A DNA stretch of 64,000 bases from Thermococcus celericrescens. Its GTDB lineage: Archaea > Methanobacteriota_B > Thermococci > Thermococcales > Thermococcaceae. The notes beneath the pieces are model-generated. The model had not been told where the DNA came from, did no database searches, and saw only the letters and a list, made by a program, of their open reading frames with translations. The stretch is from positions 42,195 to 106,194 of the forward strand of contig NZ_LLYW01000018.1 in NCBI RefSeq assembly GCF_001484195.1, read 5' to 3'. Below, in pieces: positions 16,112-24,320 of this stretch. How positions within the stretch are numbered: position 1 is the first letter of the stretch; each line of letters opens with the position of its first letter. Position numbers and translations under genes: made by a program.

Positions 16112-16708
16112 ATGAGAAAGCTGGTTTTGATTATCATTGGGATGCTGTTAATCTCGACGGTTTCATACGCCGTTGCAGAGGGCCAGGTGAACCCGGACAA
16201 GCTCGACTTCTACATGTACGGTGCAAAGACCTGTCCCCACTGCCGCAAAATGAAGGAGGAGATACCGAGGGTCTACGGAAACGACAGCTTCACGTACTAT
16301 GAACTGGTGGACAATACCGAAAACCAGGCACTGTTCGGGGAGCAGTACCGGTACACTGGCATATCCGGAGTGCCCGCTATAGGTATAGCCTATGAAGGGG
16401 AACTCAGGGCGATAGTCGAGGGGGAATTCAACGTTTCCGCGGCACCGAAGATAGTGGAGGCCGCCATTGAGAACGACGGCCTCATCCTGGTTATGGGGGG
16501 CAAGGCGTACATAATAAAAAACGAAACCATCATCCAGAAACTTCAGGTTATCTACGTTGAGCACAGGAACCCAGATGAGACAGTAACGACGACCACAACG
16601 CCAACGAATAATACCACCACGAGTTCATCTGATAACGGGATATGTGGTCCGGGAATAGTGGTTGCCTTTGCCGTCATTCCCCTGGTCCTCCTTAAACGGA
16701 GGCGCTGA
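16112..16708 (+). CDS. secreted thioredoxin-like protein (CPHC) with CGP-CTERM tail
   Basis: A 198-residue extracellular redox protein. Residues 1-22 are a signal peptide; FYMYGAKTCPHCRKMKEEIP carries the redox pair CPHC at 41-44 in a thioredoxin/glutaredoxin fold, with the cis-proline loop TGISGVPAIGI. After a Thr-rich spacer (about 155-175) comes ICGPGIVVAFAVIPLVLLKRRR, a CGP-CTERM signal typical of Thermococcales surface proteins that are probably processed and anchored. The next gene encodes a CcdA-type electron conductor, so the pair probably moves reducing power or disulphides across the membrane. Confidence 0.85.
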   Translation: MRKLVLIIIGMLLISTVSYAVAEGQVNPDKLDFYMYGAKTCPHCRKMKEEIPRVYGNDSFTYYELVDNTENQALFGEQYRYTGISGVPAIGIAYEGELRAIVEGEFNVSAAPKIVEAAIENDGLILVMGGKAYIIKNETIIQKLQVIYVEHRNPDETVTTTTTPTNNTTTSSSDNGICGPGIVVAFAVIPLVLLKRRR

Positions 16709-16769
16709 CCTTTCGTTCTCAACTTTTTGTTTTAGAAAGCCACAAAAAGAGTGGTGATAACTGACTATC

Positions 16770-17498
16770 ATGAGGAGTGAGATAAAGGGACTGGCGATAA
16801 TCCTTCTGGCATCCTTCGGGGTGAGCTCCCTCGCGCTGTGGGCGCTGGGTATGGTGGACTTTATCCCCAAGTTCTTCGCCTTGGCCATGAGCGACTCGAT
16901 AAACCCATGCACCTTCGTCATATACACTATGCTTCTCATAGCACTCTCCGTCAGGGAGATATCAGAGAAAAGGCTGTATTTCATAGGCGCGGCTTTCATA
17001 GCTGCGGTTTACATATCCTACTACCTCCTCGGAGTCGGCCTGCTCTACTTCGCCGGTTATCTGCCCCTTTGGGTCGCCGGAGTTGCCGCAATAGTTTTCG
17101 GTGCCTACACCATAGCCACCGGACTGATGGAGAAGTCCCGCGTCGGGGACAAGAGCAAAATCAGGAGGAAGATATTCAGCAGCGACGCAACGGCCATCGG
17201 GGCTTTTACGCTCGGAGTTATAGTCTCCACAACCCTTCTCCCGTGCTCCGCGGGTAGCTACCTCGTCTATGCGATAATAATCTCGAAGGCGGGGGAGGCC
17301 CTCGCGTTCCTCCTCCTGGCGCTCTACAACCTCGTCTTCGTGCTTCCGCTGGTTGTCATACTGCTGGCGATGGGAAGCGTTACAGAGAGCAAGCGCTTCT
17401 CCCAGGCGATGGTGAGGCACAGCAGGGAGCTCTCGGTCATAGCGGGGATACTGCTGATAGCCATTGGAGTCTGGGTTCTTACGGGTGCTTCACTGTAA
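16770..17498 (+). CDS. CcdA/DsbD-like membrane electron-transfer protein
   Basis: A 242-residue protein with six or seven membrane helices. Two conserved cysteines sit in mirrored positions, SDSINPCTFVIYT (about residue 49) and STTLLPCSAGSYLVY (about 160), the arrangement that lets CcdA/DsbD pass electrons from cytoplasmic thioredoxin to an outside partner. The secreted CPHC protein immediately upstream is the obvious outside partner, and the CPYC protein converging from the right may be the inside one. ATG at 16770. Confidence 0.85.
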   Translation: MRSEIKGLAIILLASFGVSSLALWALGMVDFIPKFFALAMSDSINPCTFVIYTMLLIALSVREISEKRLYFIGAAFIAAVYISYYLLGVGLLYFAGYLPLWVAGVAAIVFGAYTIATGLMEKSRVGDKSKIRRKIFSSDATAIGAFTLGVIVSTTLLPCSAGSYLVYAIIISKAGEALAFLLLALYNLVFVLPLVVILLAMGSVTESKRFSQAMVRHSRELSVIAGILLIAIGVWVLTGASL

Positions 17499-17837
17499 AC
17501 CGAGCTTTTCCCTCACCCTTCTCTCAAATTCCGCAAAGTTCGGAACCCCTATGAACTCCACTCTGTTGTCTATGAGTATGGTGGGGGTTCCCATTATGTT
17601 GTGCTCCATGGCCTTCCTCTGGCCTTCAGGGGTGGCCACGCTGAGTTCTCTCGCTATAACACCCTCGTATTTCCTCTCAAGCTCCTGAGCCATTGCCCAG
17701 GCTATCGGGCAGTAGGGGCAGCCGGGTGACGTTATGACCTCGATGACCACCTTTTTCTTCGGCGTGACCTCTATCATTCCCGCCTTCTTCATGAGTTCGA
17801 GCATCTTCTTTCTCCTTATCATCTCAAGCTCGTCCAT
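17490..17837 (-). CDS. thioredoxin/glutaredoxin-like protein (CPYC)
   Basis: A 115-residue cytoplasmic protein: a charged helix (1-25), then VVIEVITSPGCPYCPIAWAM with the redox pair CPYC at 40-43, and the cis-proline loop NIMGTPTILIDN. It is a single thioredoxin fold like the C-terminal half of archaeal glutaredoxin-like proteins. Its end overlaps convergently with the CcdA-like gene by nine bases. Likely donor of electrons to that membrane protein, by context only. Confidence 0.8.
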   Translation of the reverse strand: MDELEMIRRKKMLELMKKAGMIEVTPKKKVVIEVITSPGCPYCPIAWAMAQELERKYEGVIARELSVATPEGQRKAMEHNIMGTPTILIDNRVEFIGVPNFAEFERRVREKLGLQ

Positions 17838-17899
17838 CCTCTCACCCCCGTTAGAAGAGAGAAAGAAGCAGGTTTAAAAAGAAATTCTTGAAAAAAGCT

Positions 17900-18475
17900 T
17901 CAATCGATGGCGTTCAGGTGTGCAGCCAGGAGTACCGCGAATATAATCGCCAGCAGGATGTGCAGCTTCTTCCATTTTTCGTACCTGTTCACGTACTTCC
18001 TCGCCCTTTCCATGTCGTTGGCCTTTGCCGCCGCGATTATGCTGTGGTTTATGCTCCTCCCTATGAAACCCATCACGTTCAGGAGAACGAGAACGACCGC
18101 CATTGCCAGTCCCGTTGTACCCGCCAGGCCGGTGTAGTTGCCGCACGAGAAGAAGTGAACAAAGACCAGCAGGGTTCCCGTTATCGTGAAGAAGTGATGG
18201 ACGGTCATCGGCGATACCGGGCCGATCACTGTCATATACGGGTGCTCCATCTTTATCTCGAAGCCCCAACTGCTCGACCTCTGGTGGGTTATGATGAGCT
18301 TCCTCTTGGTGAGGGCATAGTAGGCAACTCCCACCGCTATCATTGCCACTCCTGCCACCGCGAGGGACGTGTAGCCGGCCTCGTACTCGTTTTCCTCTTC
18401 GTACTCGTCCGCAAGAACAAGGGGAGTGATGAGGAGAGCCAAAAGAAGAAAAACCAGAAGCCTCTTCATGGGCAT
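17900..18475 (-). CDS. multi-helix membrane protein, possible haem-binding
   Basis: About 191 residues: a signal-like helix (MKRLLVFLLLALLITPLVLA), then helices SLAVAGVAMIAVGVAYYAL, MTVHHFFTITGTLLVFVHFF, AMAVVLVLLNVMGFIGRSIN and LHILLAIIFAVLLAAHLNAID. Paired membrane histidines (VHHFF, VHFF, INHS, KLHI, AAHL) recall b561-type cytochromes but this is inference. ATG at 18475 or 18469, just after the stop of the upstream gene; the frame's extension to 18565 overlaps that gene and is rejected. Confidence 0.6.
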   Translation of the reverse strand: MPMKRLLVFLLLALLITPLVLADEYEEENEYEAGYTSLAVAGVAMIAVGVAYYALTKRKLIITHQRSSSWGFEIKMEHPYMTVIGPVSPMTVHHFFTITGTLLVFVHFFSCGNYTGLAGTTGLAMAVVLVLLNVMGFIGRSINHSIIAAAKANDMERARKYVNRYEKWKKLHILLAIIFAVLLAAHLNAID

Positions 18476-18479
18476 CCCA

Positions 18480-19292
18480 TCAGAACGCCCCGCTTCCAGG
18501 GCCGCATATCTTCGCGAAGGGGCAGACCGAGCAGTCCTCGGTGTAGGGCTTGAGGTAGGGTTCACCCTTGATGGCCTTCGTTATCTCCTTCGCCTTTTCC
18601 ATTGCCTCATCGTCGCCTTCTAAGACGAGGGTAACGCTGCCCTCAGCCCCGCCTGCTCCGCCGGCCGCTATCGGTATCGCCTCAACTCCGGCGAGTATCC
18701 TGTAGGCTTCAACCTCGGTAACTGGGTGGGAGTGGGGTATCGGCACGAGGGCTGAATAAAGCCCGGTTCCCCAGTCGAATGAGTAAATGCCTGTGAGCTT
18801 GGCGCTTTCCTCGACAGGTGTTGGCACGAACTTCTCGAGGCTCACGGGCGTTATGGTGAAGACACCTTTGGTTATTGTCCAGCCGAAGGTCTTTCCTATC
18901 GTTCCTCCATCGGGAGCGGCGGCGAAAACAGCGACGTTCCAGTTGATGTCTATTGCGTTGGCCCCCTTGATGAAGACGTCCTTCGGACCCATCTGCTTGA
19001 GCGCTTCGAGGGGGTCGTCAAACGGTTCACCCTTGTAGAGGACAATGTGCTTGGGCCAGGTGGCCTTTGGGGTAACGCAGGTTCTTCCCTTACTGATGAC
19101 GCCAACGGTCCATTTTTCCTTGTCTATTTCCTTTCCTAAGATCTCCTCGGCTATATAGGCCGCGGTTATACCGGTGGCAATGTAAACAAACCCGTGCTTG
19201 AGGGCATGCTGAACCTCATCGAGAGCGACGACTGCCTTTGCGATAAGCCTCTTGCTCTCCGGTGGGGTGAGGGTTACAAGTGCCCTTTTCAT
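18480..19292 (-). CDS. conserved hypothetical protein with C-terminal cysteine cluster
   Basis: About 270 residues, cytoplasmic. The C-terminus EDCSVCPFAKICGPGSGAF holds three cysteines that could bind an Fe-S cluster or metal. The body contains GIYSFDWGTGLYSALVPIPHS and IAAGGAGGAEGSVTLVLEG; the family is conserved-looking but I cannot name it. ATG at 19292 follows GGTGATTCTT, better than the open frame to 19319. It is the first gene of a two-gene transcript with the membrane protein. Confidence 0.6.
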   Translation of the reverse strand: MKRALVTLTPPESKRLIAKAVVALDEVQHALKHGFVYIATGITAAYIAEEILGKEIDKEKWTVGVISKGRTCVTPKATWPKHIVLYKGEPFDDPLEALKQMGPKDVFIKGANAIDINWNVAVFAAAPDGGTIGKTFGWTITKGVFTITPVSLEKFVPTPVEESAKLTGIYSFDWGTGLYSALVPIPHSHPVTEVEAYRILAGVEAIPIAAGGAGGAEGSVTLVLEGDDEAMEKAKEITKAIKGEPYLKPYTEDCSVCPFAKICGPGSGAF

Positions 19293-19363
19293 AAGAATCA
19301 CCAACATTAAAATCTCCATCGAAACATATTAACCTTCCTTTAGCCGAGCCGAGAAGCCTTAGC

Positions 19364-19750
19364 TCAGCCGAAAAGTTCAAGGCATACGTTGCATTCCGCG
19401 GGATTCACTTCGGGGTCGATTTTTGAGTGGAACTGGCAGACGTAGCCCTTTCCAAGCATCTCGACGGAGATTTCCACGAGCCTCCTGTGTATCTCATACT
19501 CACTCGGTTTTTTCTTAATGATCTCGTCGGCAAATGAACGAAGCTCGTTATCGGTGTCTGGAAACTGGGAGACATCCATCAACGCGCCTCTGTCCATCCG
19601 AAGATAGCGGGAAACGGCCGACTGGGTGATGTGGAGGAGCTCAGCTATCTTCGTCTGCTTCAGGCCGTTTTCATAGAGTATCTCAACGAGCCTCCGCCTG
19701 AGTGACGGGTACACGTAGCGCGAGGCCACTTCAAACGCGTTGGTCTTCAT
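19364..19750 (-). CDS. HTH transcriptional regulator with C-terminal cysteines, probable hcp regulator
   Basis: About 128 residues. The N-terminal half is a helix-turn-helix: RRRLVEILYENGLKQTKIAE then LLHITQSAVSRYLRMDR. The C-terminus YVCQFHSKIDPEV and AECNVCLELFG supplies C-x-x-x-H and C-x-x-C, a possible Fe-S or metal sensor. It is divergent from hcp and a TATGAC...GTCATA near-palindrome lies in the shared gap, so it is probably the regulator of hcp. I prefer ATG 19750, about 26 bases after TTAAATATTC (leaderless); the frame is open to 19825, where that start codon would lie inside the operator. Confidence 0.7.
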   Translation of the reverse strand: MKTNAFEVASRYVYPSLRRRLVEILYENGLKQTKIAELLHITQSAVSRYLRMDRGALMDVSQFPDTDNELRSFADEIIKKKPSEYEIHRRLVEISVEMLGKGYVCQFHSKIDPEVNPAECNVCLELFG

Positions 19751-19810
19751 GGTGGGTTTTATGACGGGCGGAATATTTAAGCCTTTCTGCCAAGTCTTTT
19801 GGGTGCTTGC

Positions 19811-19826
19811 CATGACATAAGTCATA
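19811..19826 (-). promoter_or_regulatory. operator-like near-palindrome upstream of the HTH regulator
   Basis: On the minus strand TATGACTTATGTCATG, with arms ATGAC/GTCAT. It matches the hcp operator at 13 of 16 positions and lies about 35 bases upstream of the regulator's likely TATA box. Confidence 0.6.
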
Positions 19827-19890
19827 TGGCCGCTTTAGGTTAAGAAACCGCAAGATTTTTATGAAGGTCCCTTCATCTATAATCGAAGGA

Positions 19891-19906
19891 TATGACACAT
19901 GTCATA
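19891..19906 (+). promoter_or_regulatory. operator of hcp
   Basis: TATGACACATGTCATA has perfect seven-base arms (TATGACA/TGTCATA) around a two-base centre. It lies about 30 bases after the TATA box GATTTTTATG (19854-19863), at or just past the expected transcript start, a position that suits a repressor. Related copies stand before the flavodiiron protein operon and its divergent neighbour. Confidence 0.7.
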
Positions 19907-19922
19907 AAAGGAGGGATTGAAG

Positions 19923-21290
19923 ATGATAAAGGTACCTGAGAAGTTGGACATGCTCTGCAACCAGTGCTCGATGAGCCTCGCTGGAGGATGTACGATAAGG
20001 GGAGTCTGCGGTAAAGACCCGGACCTCAACTCCCTTCAGGAGGCCCTGCTGTATGGTATAAAGGGAACCGCGGCCTACTACCACCACGCCCTTGAGGTCG
20101 GCTACGACGACCCAAAAATAGGCCACTTCCTGGCGGAGGCCCTCTACTCGACCCTAACCAACGTGAACTTCGACAAAAACCGCTTCCTTGAACTTATCCT
20201 TGAGAACGGAAGGGTTCACCTTAGGGCCATGAAGCTCCTCGACAAAGCTTACGTTGAAACCTTCGGAAGGCCTGAGCCGGTTGAAGTTCCGACCGGAACG
20301 GCTGAGGGACACGGCATACTCGTGACCGGCCACAGCTACAAAGCTCTGTACGAACTCCTCAGGCAGATTGAGGAGATGGGCCTTGAGGAAGAGCTCAAGG
20401 TCTACACCCACGCCGAAATGTTCCCTGCCCACGCTTACCCAGAGCTGAGGAAGTTTAAAGCGCTTTACGGCAACTGGGGCGGCTCGTGGCTCTACCAGAA
20501 GAAGGAATTCGCGGAGTTCCCGGGAGTGATTCTGGGCACAAGCAACTGTGTCCAGCAGCCGACGAAGGCGTATCAGGATAGAATCTTCACCGTCGGAATA
20601 GCGGGCCTTGAGGGGGTTCCCCACATCGAGGACTACAACTTCGAGCCGCTCATAAAGCGCGCCCTTGAGACACCGAGGATGAAGGCCTACGACGGCGGAA
20701 AGCTCCTGACGGGCTTCCACCACACCAACGTCCTCGCTATGAAGGACAAACTGATAGAACTGATTCAGGAGGGCAAGATAAGGCACATCTTCGTAGTGGG
20801 CGGCTGTGATACGCCGCACAAGGGCATGGGCTACTACGAGAGGCTCACCGAGCTGATCCCCAACGATGCTCTGATACTCTCTGCGGCCTGCGGCAAGTTC
20901 CGCTACAACGCGAGGAACTACGGCACCATCGAGGGGATTCCGCGCTTCCTTGACTTCGGCCAGTGCAACAACGTCTACTCGATAATCGAGATTGCAATAG
21001 CACTTGCGAACGAGCTTGGAACCGACGTGAACTCCCTGCCGGTAAGCATAGTCCTGAGCTGGATGGAGCAGAAGGCCGTGGCTATACTCTACTCGCTCCT
21101 CTACCTCGGAATCAGGGGCATCTACCTCGGTCCAAAGCCGCCCGAGTTCCTCACACCGAACGTCTTCGAGACCCTAAGGAGGCAGTTCGACCTGAGGCTT
21201 ACCGGTGACCCGGAGGCCGACCTCAAGGAGATGCTGAGCAAGGGCACCAGCGTTGATGAGAGTGCCCCGCTCGCGGAGGAGCTGGAGTGA
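19923..21290 (+). CDS. hcp: hydroxylamine reductase (hybrid-cluster protein)
   Basis: A 455-residue hybrid-cluster protein. It reduces hydroxylamine to ammonia in vitro and NO to N2O in some organisms, and is linked to nitrosative stress in anaerobes. The N-terminal cysteines CNQCSMSLAGGCTIRGVCG (Cys12, 15, 23, 29) bind the 4Fe-4S cluster; hybrid-cluster ligands appear in GTSNCVQQP, FVVGGCDTPHKG, AACGKFRYN and FGQCNN. The length is that of the short archaeal class. ATG 19923 follows GGAGG. A T-rich stretch after the stop (about 21295-21313) may terminate transcription. Confidence 0.93.
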   Translation: MIKVPEKLDMLCNQCSMSLAGGCTIRGVCGKDPDLNSLQEALLYGIKGTAAYYHHALEVGYDDPKIGHFLAEALYSTLTNVNFDKNRFLELILENGRVHLRAMKLLDKAYVETFGRPEPVEVPTGTAEGHGILVTGHSYKALYELLRQIEEMGLEEELKVYTHAEMFPAHAYPELRKFKALYGNWGGSWLYQKKEFAEFPGVILGTSNCVQQPTKAYQDRIFTVGIAGLEGVPHIEDYNFEPLIKRALETPRMKAYDGGKLLTGFHHTNVLAMKDKLIELIQEGKIRHIFVVGGCDTPHKGMGYYERLTELIPNDALILSAACGKFRYNARNYGTIEGIPRFLDFGQCNNVYSIIEIAIALANELGTDVNSLPVSIVLSWMEQKAVAILYSLLYLGIRGIYLGPKPPEFLTPNVFETLRRQFDLRLTGDPEADLKEMLSKGTSVDESAPLAEELE

Positions 21291-21380
21291 GGATCTTCTT
21301 TTCTCATCTTTTTGATGCCCGTTGTTAACGGGTAGACAGATTGCTGCGTTTTTGGTAATCGTATCATTCAAACTTTTCCC

Positions 21381-21445
21381 AGTTGGATTTTACATTCAAT
21401 CTTCATTATTTTGTTAAACTTTCAATAGTAATATTTTTAAAGTGT
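21381..21445 (+). promoter_or_regulatory. conserved upstream and promoter block of toxin gene 1
   Basis: TTGGATTTTACATTCAAT, then TTTTGTTAAACTTTCAATAG and a TATA box ATTTTTAAAG (about 21434-21443). The same block recurs, almost letter for letter, before the second leader gene (25265-25307 joined to 26089-26115, split by an IS) and in shortened form before the third (28289-28320), so the three genes are probably co-regulated. Copy two contains the inverted repeat TTGAAT/ATTCAA. Confidence 0.65.
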
Positions 21446-21485
21446 TGGACTTATTATCCATCACAAACTAGTGGGGTGCTCTGGA

Positions 21486-22145
21486 ATGTGGAAGAAGGTA
21501 ATCGCTCTGCTCTTTGGGTTTTTGATTTTAGGAGTAACAGTCAGCGGTGCCAGTGCCACGGCGAGCTTTGTCAACGGAACAGTGAACGGCACCGTAACGG
21601 TTCCGCCAGAGTTAACCCCTGAGAAAAAACCCGGAGACGAGGTACGGCCGCAGTTCTGGGGGATTGTTGGCCTTATAGTACTTGATGCCGCAGCGAGCTG
21701 GTTCCTTGAGCATTACGTTTCTCCAGAAGTTGCAGCAGTCTACGATGCGGTCACAATACTCATTGACCCCGCTAAAATTGCAGAGAAACTAGGAATCAAG
21801 GGAGCAAAACTCGGAATTAAGGTCATCAGCCGCAATAAGGTGCTGATCGGTCTCTTCAAGGACAGCAAAGTCGTTAAGGAAATCACGTACGCTTCCAAGG
21901 ATCTCGCTGAATGGGTAAGTAACAAGCTTGGAAAAGACTACCTAGGGAAGATCGTTGAAAAATACGTTGTCAAGAGCGGAGGATTAAAGAAGGGCCATGA
22001 CTTCGATGAGGTAGCAAAAGCCCTAAAGAGGATATACGAACTGGGGATAACTAACGGTAACGCCAGGAGGTTCATCGTTGATAGGGGATGGGACGTCGAG
22101 AAACTGAAGAAAGTGCTCGAAGATGCGAAGAGCGTCAGGAAATGA
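21486..22145 (+). CDS. putative secreted polymorphic toxin 1, N-terminal part (leader and pre-toxin region)
   Basis: 219 residues. Residues 1-25 are a signal peptide (MWKKVIALLFGFLILGVTVS, then GASATA), followed by a VNGTVNGTVTVPPE linker and a second hydrophobic stretch IVGLIVLDAAASWFLEHY, then a helical region ending LKKVLEDAKSVRK. The leader is nearly identical to those at 26160 and 28363. An in-frame TGA (22143-22145) separates it from the nuclease-like sequence that continues at 22155 in the same frame; in the homologous gene at 28363 the two parts are one protein. So this is either a nonsense-inactivated toxin or a two-part gene. ATG 21486 follows GGGGTG. Confidence 0.7.
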   Translation: MWKKVIALLFGFLILGVTVSGASATASFVNGTVNGTVTVPPELTPEKKPGDEVRPQFWGIVGLIVLDAAASWFLEHYVSPEVAAVYDAVTILIDPAKIAEKLGIKGAKLGIKVISRNKVLIGLFKDSKVVKEITYASKDLAEWVSNKLGKDYLGKIVEKYVVKSGGLKKGHDFDEVAKALKRIYELGITNGNARRFIVDRGWDVEKLKKVLEDAKSVRK

Positions 22146-22154
22146 GGAAAGAAG

Positions 22155-22559
22155 TTGATCGCTGACATCAACAGGGATTTGAAAAATGAGAAGGACCTTG
22201 GGCCGCTCTATGAGGCAGAGGTTGTAAGCCACCTCAAGAGGAGCGGATGGAAGGTGGAGGAAGTAGGACATGGCTTTAAGCTTTATGGCGAACCGGGTGA
22301 CATTGATATAATTGCCAAGAAAAACGGCGAAAGGGTTTACATCGAGTGCAAGAGAAGGAGTAGTAAGATATCTAAGGGGCAATTACTGAAAGAGGCAGAA
22401 TACGCTAACATGAATGGAGTGAGGAAGCTCGTTGTGTACTACTCACGCGATACTGCGAGTATGGGGCAATGGTACAAAATCAGAGAGGCAGTCCGCGAAG
22501 CAAAGGCCAAGTATGGGGTTGAGGTTAAAATTGAATATCACGGCTCGGAATTCAACTGA
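22155..22559 (+). CDS. PD-(D/E)XK nuclease-like domain, C-terminal part of toxin 1
   Basis: 134 residues starting at TTG 22155, in frame with the preceding gene across a TGA codon. The sequence LYEAEVVSHLKRSGWKVEEV, GDIDIIAKKNGERVYIECKR gives the full restriction-endonuclease-type site: Glu20/22, Asp49 or Asp51, and Glu64-x-Lys66. It aligns along its length with the C-terminal third of the gene ending at 29458. I infer it was the secreted effector domain of a toxin that degrades DNA; as a separate cytoplasmic protein it might be silent. There is no clear ribosome-binding site before the TTG. Confidence 0.65.
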   Translation: MIADINRDLKNEKDLGPLYEAEVVSHLKRSGWKVEEVGHGFKLYGEPGDIDIIAKKNGERVYIECKRRSSKISKGQLLKEAEYANMNGVRKLVVYYSRDTASMGQWYKIREAVREAKAKYGVEVKIEYHGSEFN

Positions 22560-22574
22560 ATAGTGGTGATAGAA

Positions 22575-23402
22575 ATGGGGACTGAGTACTTCCTGTCTTT
22601 TATTTTTGACAAGTCTCCTGAAGAGATTGAACGGTTCATTAGTTCAAATTTTAAAGTTCGACTTCGGGAGCCGGATGAGTCCGATAGGAAGTTCATGGAG
22701 ATTGAAAGGCGGGAGTTCCTCAAGAGGGGGCTTTTGAAGTATCCAGTAGTGTTTATCAAGAAGGGGGGCTTGTGGTCAAACAACCCCTTGGAAACCTCGG
22801 ACGAGAGTTTCTGGCCCATCGAGTACTTTGACCTAAGATTGTTCGAGGTTGGGGAGTATTCCCTACTCGAACTCAATCCTCAACCAAGGAGCTCATGGAT
22901 GTTTGTGAAATCCAGTGACCTCCTAGATTTCCTAAAGCCCTTCATGCGAGAGGGCTTTTTAATGGTGTCAGGGTACAGTGACGGCATTGATCTCACCGAA
23001 ATAGGTCTAAAAGAGGATGACGAGCTCCTCCTCTACATGGAGCTCGTTTCCATCATCGAGAAGAAGGAGGAAATACTCCCTTCTGGCCTCACTGTAGTGA
23101 AAGCTAACTTACTCTTCCTTGAGGACGGTCTCTACGAGCTTGTTGAGAGGCCTGGGAGGGAGGAGAAGGAGTACGTACTGATAAAGAGTCTTGAGGGTTA
23201 CAAAATCCTTGTTTCGGCGAGGGAAAGTGATTTAACCGATGAAGAGTGCTACCTCGACCTTTTGGAGGATAAGGCGTGGTTTAGTTTGGAAATCGTTGGG
23301 CTCGTCTTCAAGCGCATCGGTCGGAAAGTTGAGGACGAGTTCCTCGTCAAAAGAGCTGAAGAATACTTTAAGGCTCAGGTGGGTGATGCCGGTGGGTGTT
23401 GA
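22575..23402 (+). CDS. putative immunity protein (paralogue A)
   Basis: 275 residues, no signal peptide, cytoplasmic. First of four paralogues (others at 23386, 24321 and 29506) each found after a toxin sequence. The N-terminal half (MGTEYFLSFIFDKSPEEIER) diverges between paralogues, while the C-terminal half is nearly constant: LPSGLTVVKANLLFLEDGLY, ELVERPGREEKEYVLIKSL, then FLVKRAEEYFKAQVG. Constant and variable halves suggest a common core plus a specificity part. I do not know the family by name. ATG 22575 is chosen because GGTGAT lies four bases upstream and paralogues begin the same way. Confidence 0.65.
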   Translation: MGTEYFLSFIFDKSPEEIERFISSNFKVRLREPDESDRKFMEIERREFLKRGLLKYPVVFIKKGGLWSNNPLETSDESFWPIEYFDLRLFEVGEYSLLELNPQPRSSWMFVKSSDLLDFLKPFMREGFLMVSGYSDGIDLTEIGLKEDDELLLYMELVSIIEKKEEILPSGLTVVKANLLFLEDGLYELVERPGREEKEYVLIKSLEGYKILVSARESDLTDEECYLDLLEDKAWFSLEIVGLVFKRIGRKVEDEFLVKRAEEYFKAQVGDAGGC

Positions 23403-24216
23403 TAATTACGTTTACCTTGTGTTTGATATGAAGCTGGGGGACGTTAGAAGGTTTCTTGAAGAAGAGTTTAAGCTTGAGTCGTGGGATGATGATGGAGAGG
23501 ATACGTGGGTGCTTGATTTGAAGAGATATAGCCTCTTGGATGAGGAATTCCAGCGGGTTGCATCCGGTGAATTAGCCTTCGATCCGCCGCTGAGGACTAC
23601 TGAAGGAGAGAGGATAATCAATGCAGACTTTAGGATTTACTCGGTCAAGGGTTACACGATCCTGGAAATTCACCCAGCTTGGAGAAGTAGGTGGGGGTAT
23701 GTCCTTAGTTCCGAACTCATTAGACTCTTGAAGAAGTTCATGAGGGCGGAACCTCTCTTGATATGTGGTTATCGGGATGATGCTGATCTTACGGAACTCG
23801 GTTTCAAGCACAATAATCAGCTTATCCTCATAAACTGGCTCCCGAAGGTGGTTAAGACCGGAAGACTCGAAGTCATTCCCTCAGCACTCACTGTAGTTAA
23901 AAGGGAGCTCTTGAAGATGGATACGGGTTTGTACGGGGTTTCAATCCCATGGCGTCCTGGAGAGAGGGGTTTCTTGTTCATAGGAGAGCTGAATGATTAC
24001 GCGGTTATCTGGTTCCTTGGTATTGTGGACCTTGATGATCCGGAGAATGTTCTTGAATCTCTCTACGAACCGTCGGAACTGGCGTGTGACTTGGTAATAC
24101 CCGTCGTGTTGCCCCTAAGAGATCTGGGGCTTGTGGAGGATAAGAGATGGCAGAAAATCGCAGAAAACGCATTTAAAACCCAGATAAGTGGTACCTATAA
24201 CAATCCACAGTTGTGA
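23386..24216 (+). CDS. putative immunity protein (paralogue B)
   Basis: 276 residues, cytoplasmic. Starts at ATG 23386 inside the end of paralogue A (17-base overlap), behind GGTGGGTG. It shares the family plan (WRSRWGYVLSSELIRLLKKF, then ICGYRDDADLTELGFKHNNQ and SALTVVKRELLKMDTGLYGV) but is the most diverged, especially in the last 80 residues. Directly after it lies a relic of a toxin C-terminus, so it may be an immunity gene that has outlived its own toxin, useful against rivals. Confidence 0.65.
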   Translation: MPVGVDNYVYLVFDMKLGDVRRFLEEEFKLESWDDDGEDTWVLDLKRYSLLDEEFQRVASGELAFDPPLRTTEGERIINADFRIYSVKGYTILEIHPAWRSRWGYVLSSELIRLLKKFMRAEPLLICGYRDDADLTELGFKHNNQLILINWLPKVVKTGRLEVIPSALTVVKRELLKMDTGLYGVSIPWRPGERGFLFIGELNDYAVIWFLGIVDLDDPENVLESLYEPSELACDLVIPVVLPLRDLGLVEDKRWQKIAENAFKTQISGTYNNPQL

Positions 24217-24236
24217 ACGAGCAATACAAGCAGTCT

Positions 24237-24283
24237 TGGAGGTGGACGTTGAGATAGTCCATTTGAGTTCGGGATTCAACTGA
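24237..24283 (+). pseudogene. relic of a toxin nuclease C-terminus
   Basis: The frame ending at the TGA of 24281-24283 reads EVDVEIVHLSSGFN, matching the last residues of toxin 1 (GVEVKIEYHGSEFN) and toxin 3 (GVDVEVRYLASEFD). No toxin body precedes it. It is what remains of a fourth toxin gene whose cognate immunity gene probably is the one at 24321. Confidence 0.6.
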
Positions 24284-24320
24284 CTTTCTTTTAATTATTT
24301 ACATTGAAGGGGGTGACGCC

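Noticed and set aside
22143..22145. TGA in toxin 1 as selenocysteine codon
   Set aside because: No catalytic context, the homologue has ordinary residues there, and no selenocysteine element is visible.
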